Below are positions 6,783-12,216 of a DNA stretch of 13,746 nt, piece by piece; position 1 is the first letter of the stretch; each line of letters opens with the position of its first letter. The notes under the pieces were generated by a model. The model was not told the DNA's origin. It did not search any database and was given only the letters and a program-made list of their open reading frames with translations. The translations under genes were made by a program, and so were the position numbers. Source of the DNA: an uncultured Acidimicrobiia bacterium. GTDB lineage: Bacteria > Actinomycetota > Acidimicrobiia > Spongiisociales > JAENVV01. The stretch spans positions 1-13,746 of the forward strand of contig CAJQPD010000366.1 in assembly GCA_905480085.1 (NCBI GenBank), read 5' to 3'.

Positions 6783-6806
6783 GAGCCGGCCCCGCAGGGC
6801 CGGCTC
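6783..6806. terminator. Perfect GC hairpin between convergent genes
   Basis: GAGCCGGCCC (6783-6792) and GGGCCGGCTC (6797-6806) form a perfect 10-bp stem with a 4-nt CGCA loop. It lies in the 67-bp gap between the convergent acyl-CoA dehydrogenase (stop at 6768) and multicopper oxidase (stop at 6836) genes, so it can serve both. There is no U-tract on the plus side and only a short T-containing stretch on the minus side, so it resembles the tract-less hairpin terminators proposed for actinobacteria. Confidence 0.75.
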
Positions 6807-6835
6807 CAGTCACACGGGCAAGGCCCTGGTTTGCT

Positions 6836-8197
6836 CTAGTTGTCCTCGACGATGATGGCGGTGACCATGCCGAACATGCCCTCTTCCCGCTCCACGTGGG
6901 TGAGGATGTGGCAATGCCAGACCCAGGCACCAGCGTCTTCGGCATGAATCAACACGCTGTATCGCTCACCCGGGGCCACGTTGATCGTGTCGGCCCAATA
7001 CGGATTGTCCAGGGGGAACCCATCCTTGGCGAAGATCAGCTGCCCAAACTGGTGAAGATGCATCGGGTGGATCTGCAGGCCTTCGTTGTAGTAGGTCGCC
7101 ACGATCCAGTCGCCTTTGTTGATTACATATGGTTGGGTTGCAGGGAATGACTTGCCATTGATCGAGTAGCCGATCACTCCGGCATCGTTGAGAACCATCG
7201 GGATCTCATCAACAACCTTCAGGTTGGACGGAATGGTTACCCCGCCAATCGTCTGGCCGTACGGAATGGGCATGTCGCCGATCTGGAAGATGGCGAATAG
7301 GCCGTTGGTGACCTGCATCTGTCCGTGATGGTGAGCGTGGTACATGCCGATGGCCGGAGCATCGGCCACGAACTCGTAGACGAAGTCTTCGCCCGATTTG
7401 ATCAGCGGCTGGGTCAAGGGGGCTACGCCGTCCATGTTGTTCGGAGTGTCCACTCCGTGCCAGTGAACGTCAGTGCCCATCGGTAGCTTGTTGTGAAGAA
7501 TTATCCGGACCTTGTCGCCGATATCGAGCTTGATCGCCGGTCCGGGGACCATTCCGTTGTACGTCCAGGCTTGAACGACTCTGCCAGGCTCTACTTCCCA
7601 GTCCACGATTTCGGCGGTGAGCTCGAACTCCTTGGTGCCGTCGGCCAGGATGGTTGGTTCGAGTGGTTCGTTGCCGAGCCCGGCCGTCTCGGCGGGGAAC
7701 GCCAGGACGGAGTCTGTCATGGCTTTGTCGAGAGCTTCCCAGTCGGGTTCCGTGTGTCCGGCGTCACCGCCGGCTACGACCGCGCCTTCGGCAACGGTGA
7801 TGGTGGCAGCCATACCGGCCGCTTCGTGTCCGGGGACCGAACAGAACACTTCGAACGTGCCTGGCTGAAGATTGCGCAACTGAAGGACGTCGGACTGTCC
7901 AGCCGATATGAGCGGGGTTGCCGCCCCTCCGCGAATCGTGAGGTCGTGGTCTACGCCGCCCACGTTCGCGACGGTCAAGTCGACATCGCCGGTCGGGATG
8001 GTGAGGTCCCCGGTGATTGAGAACTCGGTTAATTTGACCGAGGCACTGGCGGTTCCGCCGGCTGCTCCGTCGGCTCCGGCTGATCCGCCCGATTCATTGT
8101 TGACGATCGCAAAGAGCGCCCAGAAGGACAGCACGACGATGACGGCAACGATTGATAGACGGATGACCGAGATGAACGGGTCGTCTTGTTCTGCCAT
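6836..8197 (-). CDS. Membrane-anchored multicopper oxidase with an N-terminal cupredoxin domain
   Basis: This 453-residue protein has one N-terminal membrane segment (about 11-33) and a Gly/Ala/Ser linker (36-52), so the rest is probably extracytoplasmic. Residues 53-136 form a small cupredoxin with a complete blue-copper (type 1) ligand set: His84, then Cys119, His124 and Met129 in FCSVPGHEAAGM. Two oxidase cupredoxin domains follow. The first has HWHG (245-248) and HAHHH (287-291), which are trinuclear-centre ligands; it has no type 1 Cys. The second has HPMHLH (377-382) and HCHILTH (428-434), with a type 1 site of His377, Cys429, His434 and possibly Met441. The family couples oxidation of a donor to reduction of O2, or of nitrite in copper nitrite reductases; which applies cannot be decided. 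The ATG has AGGAG 7 nt upstream (complement of 8205-8209). The gene is divergent from a WhiB-like gene. Confidence 0.9.
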   Translation of the reverse strand: MAEQDDPFISVIRLSIVAVIVVLSFWALFAIVNNESGGSAGADGAAGGTASASVKLTEFSITGDLTIPTGDVDLTVANVGGVDHDLTIRGGAATPLISAGQSDVLQLRNLQPGTFEVFCSVPGHEAAGMAATITVAEGAVVAGGDAGHTEPDWEALDKAMTDSVLAFPAETAGLGNEPLEPTILADGTKEFELTAEIVDWEVEPGRVVQAWTYNGMVPGPAIKLDIGDKVRIILHNKLPMGTDVHWHGVDTPNNMDGVAPLTQPLIKSGEDFVYEFVADAPAIGMYHAHHHGQMQVTNGLFAIFQIGDMPIPYGQTIGGVTIPSNLKVVDEIPMVLNDAGVIGYSINGKSFPATQPYVINKGDWIVATYYNEGLQIHPMHLHQFGQLIFAKDGFPLDNPYWADTINVAPGERYSVLIHAEDAGAWVWHCHILTHVEREEGMFGMVTAIIVEDN

Positions 8198-8269
8198 TGG
8201 TTAGCTCCTGTGTGAGGCCGGGAGCCAGACTGGCGCCAACGTCTCGGGTTTGATGGGGACTGAGGTGAC

Positions 8270-8275
8270 AAATTA
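8270..8275 (-). promoter_or_regulatory. Possible -10 element TAATTT of the multicopper oxidase gene
   Basis: The minus strand reads TAATTT in the 103-bp divergent region (8198-8300). It would give a leader of roughly 65 nt ending in the AGGAG Shine-Dalgarno sequence. No strong -35 is seen, and I found no convincing -10 for the divergent WhiB-like gene in the same region. Confidence 0.3.
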
Positions 8276-8288
8276 GCGGAATTTCGTC

Positions 8289-8294
8289 AGGGAG
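8289..8294 (+). promoter_or_regulatory. Shine-Dalgarno AGGGAG bearing on the WhiB-like start
   Basis: AGGGAG is followed by 6 nt and then GTG at 8301, favouring that start. AAGGA at 8333-8337, 5 nt before the ATG at 8343, supports a shorter 89-residue form instead. Confidence 0.4.
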
Positions 8295-8300
8295 TGGAAT

Positions 8301-8612
8301 GTGGGAACGCGTCCGCGGGTTGGAGCGTTGTCAAGGATGAACATGAACGACTTTGCTGATTACGAATACGAAGAGTGGCGTGAAGGGGCGGCTTGCGCTG
8401 ACGACACCGCGGGGATCTTCTTCCCTGACGAAGGCGATGTCGGTGCAATCCAGCGCGCCAAGTCCATTTGTGCGGAGTGCCCGGTTGCCGGCGACTGCCT
8501 GTCATATGCCATCGAAACGAATCAATCAGTCGGGATCTGGGGTGCTACCACGCCTCGTGAGCGCCGGAAACTCAAGCGCCAGTGGATCGAGGAGATTCGC
8601 CGCGCTAGCTGA
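8301..8612 (+). CDS. WhiB-like (Wbl) iron-sulfur transcriptional regulator
   Basis: Wbl proteins are small actinobacterial regulators that bind a [4Fe-4S] cluster and usually act with the principal sigma factor, responding to redox, NO or developmental cues. Four cysteines are present in the family arrangement, C-x24-C-x2-C-x5-C (Cys32, 57, 60 and 66 from GTG 8301). They are followed by the turn motif GIWGA (78-82) and a basic C-terminus, PRERRKLKRQW. An acidic patch (DYEYEEW) precedes the first Cys. The GTG start gives 103 aa and has AGGGAG 6 nt upstream. ATG 8337 and ATG 8343 are plausible and would remove a poorly conserved leader. I cannot assign a WhiB subclass. The gene is divergent from the copper oxidase gene and 44 bp upstream of the MaoC gene. 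Confidence 0.93.
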   Translation: MGTRPRVGALSRMNMNDFADYEYEEWREGAACADDTAGIFFPDEGDVGAIQRAKSICAECPVAGDCLSYAIETNQSVGIWGATTPRERRKLKRQWIEEIRRAS

Positions 8613-8625
8613 GCGTTCGATCGGA

Positions 8626-8631
8626 TAGTCT
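8626..8631 (+). promoter_or_regulatory. Possible -10 element TAGTCT of the MaoC-family gene
   Basis: TAGTCT lies in the 44-bp gap after the WhiB-like gene. It would give a leader of about 19 nt carrying the strong GGAGGG Shine-Dalgarno sequence at 8646-8651. No -35 is evident, and co-transcription with the WhiB-like gene is equally possible. Confidence 0.25.
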
Positions 8632-8656
8632 TCGGTGCAACAAGCGGAGGGTACGA

Positions 8657-9097
8657 ATGAGCGCACTCGAGGAACTTCAGGGTCGAATCGGTACCGAAAC
8701 CGGGCTCGGGTCGTGGACGACCGTGACTCAAGACATGATTGATCAGTTTGCAGACGCCACACACGATCATCAATGGATTCACGTCGATGAGGCCAGGGCT
8801 GCGGCCGGTCCGTTCGGTCAACGGATCGCCCACGGATTTCTGACGCTGTCCCTCATCGCCGGAATTGCCGAACCTGTCGAGATTCCCGGGGTTCGGATGG
8901 CCATCAACTATGGCTTGGACCGGGTGAGGTTCGTGACGCCAGTTCCGTCTGGTTCAAGGGTTCGGGCCCGGTCGAAGCTTGTCGACGTCTCGGAGGTGGC
9001 TGGAGGACTCCAGCTCAAAACCGAAGTGACCGTCGAACTTGAGGGCTCCGAGAAACCGGCGTGCGTGGCAGAAACCCTCACCAGGGTGTATTTCTAG
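8657..9097 (+). CDS. MaoC-family (R)-hydratase/dehydratase
   Basis: This single hot-dog-domain protein of 146 residues belongs to the MaoC/NodN-like group. Members add water to trans-2-enoyl-CoA (or the ACP ester) to give the (R)-3-hydroxyacyl thioester, or catalyse the reverse. The hydratase-2 motif is visible as FADATHDHQWIHVD (31-44), with the Asp37/His42 pair at the expected spacing. It is followed by GPFGQRIAHGFLTLSL (51-66), typical of the central helix region, and then the strand segment RVRFVTPVPSGSRVR (89-103). ATG 8657 has GGAGGG 6 nt upstream, the best Shine-Dalgarno sequence in the window. The substrate is unknown; relatives occur in fatty-acid, polyhydroxyalkanoate and mycolate-type pathways. 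Its TAG shares a CTAG palindrome with the stop of the convergent lipoprotein gene. Confidence 0.9.
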   Translation: MSALEELQGRIGTETGLGSWTTVTQDMIDQFADATHDHQWIHVDEARAAAGPFGQRIAHGFLTLSLIAGIAEPVEIPGVRMAINYGLDRVRFVTPVPSGSRVRARSKLVDVSEVAGGLQLKTEVTVELEGSEKPACVAETLTRVYF

Positions 9098-9759
9098 GGC
9101 GCCAGGTCTACTCCGAAGACGAATGCGGCCAGTTCGATGTCGAAGGCGACCTCGTAGGCTCGTTGCCCGCAGTCCACGACTCCGTTCATTTCAAGAAGGG
9201 TCAGATTGTTGCCGACCACTCCGAGAGCCGACAGGATGTCGACCCGCTCCTGAGGAGTAAGGAGCGGCTCGGTCAGAGACAACATCGCCACCCAATGATT
9301 CAAGATGGTTGGTAGCTCGGCGGTGGGGTTCTGGGGGTCGACCTGACTTATTACGAACAGTTTGGTGACTTCGCCCTGATCTTGACTCAACGTCGCTTGG
9401 ACGATGGTCCCGTCGGCCAACGTGAATTGCCCGGAATCTTGCCCGGTGCCTGCTTCGTACGTGGGATTCACGGGGGTTGCTTTATCCACTTCCGCCCACC
9501 GTTCCGGCAGGACTTCCCAGCTGATCCGAACGTTCGGGCCGGCATTGGGTCGGCAGGCATTGCTAGACGCGGCGAGGGTGGTCAGCGTGGTCGAAGCCAT
9601 TTCGCCTGGTTGAGAACTGGTGGTCGCCGGACTCGTCAGGCTCACGGTCGAGGCACTAGTCGTCGGAGCCGAACCATTCGAGTTCGAGCAGCTCGTTGCA
9701 ACGAGAACCGCCATGATGGCAAACGCAAGAACAGGTCGGGTCGATCTCACCGGGAGCAT
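9094..9759 (-). CDS. Putative lipoprotein of unrecognised family
   Basis: This is a 221-residue protein with a lipoprotein signal: Arg5 and Arg8, a hydrophobic core (VLAFAIMAVLV), then the lipobox ATSC with Cys24 as lipidation site. A Ser/Thr-rich linker (25-66) follows. The globular part (about 69-221) contains two cysteines (69 and 197) that could form a disulfide, a segment ending QFTLADGTIVQATLSQ, and the C-terminal stretch GVVDCGQRAYEVAFDIELAAF. I do not recognise the family. The frame is open upstream to 10164, but that part is antisense to the FMN reductase gene. The ATG at 9759 is chosen because it begins a proper signal peptide and has a TATCCT -10 exactly 7 nt upstream; ATG 9765 would add two residues. 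The product is probably anchored to the outer face of the membrane. Confidence 0.8.
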   Translation of the reverse strand: MLPVRSTRPVLAFAIMAVLVATSCSNSNGSAPTTSASTVSLTSPATTSSQPGEMASTTLTTLAASSNACRPNAGPNVRISWEVLPERWAEVDKATPVNPTYEAGTGQDSGQFTLADGTIVQATLSQDQGEVTKLFVISQVDPQNPTAELPTILNHWVAMLSLTEPLLTPQERVDILSALGVVGNNLTLLEMNGVVDCGQRAYEVAFDIELAAFVFGVDLAP

Positions 9760-9766
9760 TGGCATG

Positions 9767-9772
9767 AGGATA
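9767..9772 (-). promoter_or_regulatory. -10 element TATCCT (with TTTACC -35) of the lipoprotein gene
   Basis: The minus strand carries TATCCT 7 nt before the ATG at 9759, and a TTTACC -35-like hexamer (complement of 9789-9794) 16 nt further upstream. This is the best two-part promoter in the window and implies a leaderless mRNA. Confidence 0.55.
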
Positions 9773-9802
9773 ACCGGCCGCCGAACCAGGTAAAGAGTGC
9801 GA

Positions 9803-9808
9803 TAACCT
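9803..9808 (+). promoter_or_regulatory. -10 element TAACCT of the FMN reductase gene
   Basis: TAACCT ends 6 nt before the ATG at 9815 and no Shine-Dalgarno sequence intervenes, so leaderless translation is likely. It is divergent from the lipoprotein promoter within a 55-bp gap. Confidence 0.5.
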
Positions 9809-9814
9809 CTGGGC

Positions 9815-10366
9815 ATGACTCGAATTCTTGGAATCTGCGGCAGCCTTCGGGCGAACTCATACAATCGTGAACTGCTGGTGGTGCTTGGTGGGTTCTTTCC
9901 TGACGACGTCTCGTTTTCCATCTTCGACGCCGTCGACGTCCCGGTGTTCAACGCAGATCTCGAGGTCGACGGTGATCCCCCATCGGTGAGTGCTCTCAAA
10001 GAGGCGATCGCCAAGGCCGATCTGGTGGTCTTCGCCACACCTGAGTACAACGGAAGCATTCCCGGCAGTATGAAGAACCTCATTGATTGGGCGTCGCGGG
10101 CGCCCGATCCACTCAAGGGGAAGCCAGCTGCCATCATCGGGGGAACCACCGGCCGGTTTGGCACGGCACACGCTCAGATGATGCTCCGCCACATCCTCGT
10201 GTATATGAACTGTCCCCTGCTGCCAGGCATGATTGCGTTTGCCCATCTGCGCGATTCCTTTGACGGTATGACTCTCATCGATGAGGCCATCTCGGGACGG
10301 CTCGAAAAAGCTGCAGGTGCCATGCTGGATTGGGTGGCGAAGGTCGGCTCAGAGAGCCAGGCCTAG
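9815..10366 (+). CDS. NADPH-dependent FMN reductase family protein (flavodoxin-like)
   Basis: This 183-residue cytosolic flavoprotein has the flavodoxin-like fold of the ChrR/SsuE/azoreductase group, which reduces FMN, quinones, chromate or azo compounds with NAD(P)H. Three family blocks are clear: the phosphate-binding loop [10 protein letters not shown] (9-18), [17 protein letters not shown] (76-92) around the flavin ring, and [16 protein letters not shown] (106-121). ATG 9815 starts right before the first beta strand (TRILGICGS), as is normal. The physiological electron acceptor is unknown; quinone reduction as an antioxidant role is a reasonable guess given the neighbouring MsrB. Its TAG lies in a CTAG palindrome (10363-10366) that also provides the stop of the convergent msrB. 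Confidence 0.9.
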   Translation: MTRILGICGSLRANSYNRELLVVLGGFFPDDVSFSIFDAVDVPVFNADLEVDGDPPSVSALKEAIAKADLVVFATPEYNGSIPGSMKNLIDWASRAPDPLKGKPAAIIGGTTGRFGTAHAQMMLRHILVYMNCPLLPGMIAFAHLRDSFDGMTLIDEAISGRLEKAAGAMLDWVAKVGSESQA

Positions 10367-10743
10367 GTCTCTGGCTCGAAGTCCAACGCTGCTGAGTTGA
10401 TGCAGTACCGCTGGCCGGTGGGTTGTGGCCCATCTGGAAAGACATGACCCAGGTGGGCGTCGCAGTTGGCGCACCGGGCTTCGGTTCGAACCATTCCGAG
10501 TGACCGGTCGACGATTTCGGTGAGCCGAGCTTCCGGAAGCGGCTCCCAGTAGGACGGCCAACCAGATCCTGAGTCGTACTTGGTGTCCGAGCCAAACAAC
10601 GGTTGACCACAACCGACACACTTGTACTGGCCGGTCGCCTTGCTGTCCCAGTACTTTCCCGAGAAGGCGGGTTCGGTCCCACCTTCTCTGATCACGTGAA
10701 ACTGCTCTGGCGTGAGATTGGTGTCCTGGTTTTCGGTGCTCAT
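10363..10743 (-). CDS. msrB: Peptide methionine (R)-S-oxide reductase MsrB
   Basis: MsrB reduces methionine-R-sulfoxide in proteins, repairing oxidative damage. This 126-residue form has the two zinc-binding pairs CVGC (Cys42, Cys45) and CANC (Cys91, Cys94), the GWPSYW segment (61-66), HLGHVF (97-102), and the catalytic Cys114 in RYCINSAAL. No signal peptide is seen, so it should be cytosolic and rely on thioredoxin or a similar reductant. I use ATG 10743. The frame continues upstream to 10791, but that overlaps the transporter and adds an unconserved Arg/Gly segment. The ATG overlaps the TGA of the upstream MFS gene (ATGA, complement of 10740-10743), so translation is probably coupled. Confidence 0.95.
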   Translation of the reverse strand: MSTENQDTNLTPEQFHVIREGGTEPAFSGKYWDSKATGQYKCVGCGQPLFGSDTKYDSGSGWPSYWEPLPEARLTEIVDRSLGMVRTEARCANCDAHLGHVFPDGPQPTGQRYCINSAALDFEPET

Positions 10744-12161
10744 ACGGTGGCCCCTTCCGTCTGTTGCCGTCGCTCTGCGAGGTATCCCCACACTGCCAGA
10801 CTAAACCCGAAACCGATCAAAGCTATTGCGACCAACATGGTGTCGTGGAGGCCGCTCACGATCCCTGCCGGGTCGTTCTGGCCGCCGGCCGCGTCAGCCC
10901 GGATAGACCAAAACGTGGTGAGGACGCCGATGCCGGTTATCTGACCGAGAATGCGCGTCAGGTTGAGGAGGCCCGAGGCGATGCCGAGCCGCTCTGGTCG
11001 CACCGATCCCATGATGATCGAGTTGTTTGGTGACTGGAACAGACCCATTCCAACCCCGATCGGGGCGAGTGCGAGAACAAACCCGGTTGGCGTGGTGTTC
11101 ACGCCCAACCGGCGGAAGGACCAGTAGCCGAAGAGCAACACAAGGAGCCCGGCGATCGTGATGGGGCGCGCGCCGATTTTGTCGGACAACCAGCCGCTGG
11201 CTGGAGCGAAGATCGCCAGCAAGATCGGTGAGGCGGCCAGCAGCAAACCGATCTGGCGGGATTCGAATCCCAGCGTCCGCTCGAGATAGAACGGCGAGAT
11301 GAAGAAGACCCCGGCGACACACACGAATGCCAACAGTCCAGTGATGATGTTGATGGAGAACAGTTTGTTCTCGAAGATCGCCAGGTCGATGATCGGTTGA
11401 TCAACCTTCCGTTCCCACAGGACGAAGGCTATGGCGAGCACAACTGCCATCGTCAGCAGGCTGAGCACGATTCCCGACCCGAACCCTCGCGACCCGCCCA
11501 GGGTTACTCCCAGCATGAACGAGGTAATGGCCACCGCGAACAGGCCGGCCCCTGCGAAATCAAACCTCTGTTTCCCGCCTGGAATGGTGTTGGGAATGTA
11601 TCGGATCGAGGTAATCGTGCCGACGATTCCTACGGGGACGTTGACGAGAAAGATCCATCGCCAGGTCGAGGCCGAAAGAATCAGGCCGCCCAGAGTCGGT
11701 CCAACGACGATGCCCACCGAGACGGTCGTGCCGATGAGACCCAGGGCTCTTCCGCGCTCGGTGGGGGGGAAGGCCTCGGTCAGAATGGCGATACCAAGTG
11801 AAAGAATCATGGCGGCCCCCACGGCCTGGATGATTCTCCACCCGATGAGAATTCCGACCGATTGTGAAGTGGCCGATGCCAGGGAACCGGCGGTGAATAC
11901 AACGAACCCGGTGGTGTAGATGCGCTTCTTCCCGATCATGTCGCCGAGGCGGCCGATGAGCAGGGATAAGGTCCCCAGCACGAGTAGGTAGGCGAGGACC
12001 ACCCACTGGACCGACGAGAATTGGGCTCCAAACTCCTCTTGCAACGTGGGTAGGGCGATGTTGACGATGCTGCCGTCAATGGTCGACAGGAAGACGCCCA
12101 TGGACACGGCGCCCATCACAAACCATTTACGTGAGTAGTCCACTGGTATCCCGCTTGACAA
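10740..12161 (-). CDS. MFS transporter, DHA2-type (14-helix) drug:H+ antiporter
   Basis: This 473-residue polytopic membrane protein has the length and motifs of the 14-helix DHA2 group, which exports drugs and other compounds in exchange for protons. Visible motifs are D1-type [15 protein letters not shown] (26-40, with Asp29 in helix 1), motif [12 protein letters not shown] (70-80), motif [11 protein letters not shown] (109-118) and antiporter motif [11 protein letters not shown] (150-159), followed by [12 protein letters not shown] (167-178). The substrate cannot be predicted. The TTG at 12161 is used because a TAGGGT -10 lies 7 nt upstream; GTG 12143, six residues downstream, is an alternative. 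The gene lies 55 bp downstream of the transglutaminase gene and directly upstream of msrB, with overlapping stop and start. Confidence 0.9.
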   Translation of the reverse strand: MSSGIPVDYSRKWFVMGAVSMGVFLSTIDGSIVNIALPTLQEEFGAQFSSVQWVVLAYLLVLGTLSLLIGRLGDMIGKKRIYTTGFVVFTAGSLASATSQSVGILIGWRIIQAVGAAMILSLGIAILTEAFPPTERGRALGLIGTTVSVGIVVGPTLGGLILSASTWRWIFLVNVPVGIVGTITSIRYIPNTIPGGKQRFDFAGAGLFAVAITSFMLGVTLGGSRGFGSGIVLSLLTMAVVLAIAFVLWERKVDQPIIDLAIFENKLFSINIITGLLAFVCVAGVFFISPFYLERTLGFESRQIGLLLAASPILLAIFAPASGWLSDKIGARPITIAGLLVLLFGYWSFRRLGVNTTPTGFVLALAPIGVGMGLFQSPNNSIIMGSVRPERLGIASGLLNLTRILGQITGIGVLTTFWSIRADAAGGQNDPAGIVSGLHDTMLVAIALIGFGFSLAVWGYLAERRQQTEGATV

Positions 12162-12168
12162 CCGCCCT

Positions 12169-12174
12169 ACCCTA
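12169..12174 (-). promoter_or_regulatory. -10 element TAGGGT of the MFS-msrB unit
   Basis: The minus strand TAGGGT ends 7 nt before TTG 12161, consistent with a leaderless start. The -35 region would fall at about 12191-12197, where it overlaps the palindrome at 12195-12204. Confidence 0.4.
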
Positions 12175-12180
12175 CTCCCG

Positions 12181-12214
12181 GCCCGCCAGGTACGTTGCTA
12201 GCAAAGGGGCGGGC
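12181..12214. promoter_or_regulatory. Nested inverted repeats: GCCCGCC/GGCGGGC arms enclosing the palindrome TTGCTAGCAA
   Basis: GCCCGCC (12181-12187) pairs perfectly with GGCGGGC (12208-12214). Inside the 20-nt loop lies a perfect 10-bp palindrome, TTGCTAGCAA (12195-12204). The outer arms could act as a terminator for the transglutaminase gene, though no U-tract is seen. The inner palindrome overlaps the expected -35 of the MFS promoter and could be a repressor operator, a common arrangement for efflux pumps. No regulator gene lies nearby. Confidence 0.35.
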
Positions 12215-12216
12215 GA

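Noticed and set aside
9760..10164. N-terminal extension of the lipoprotein frame
   Set aside because: It is open but antisense to the FMN reductase. A lipoprotein signal peptide begins at 9759, so the extension would bury the signal.
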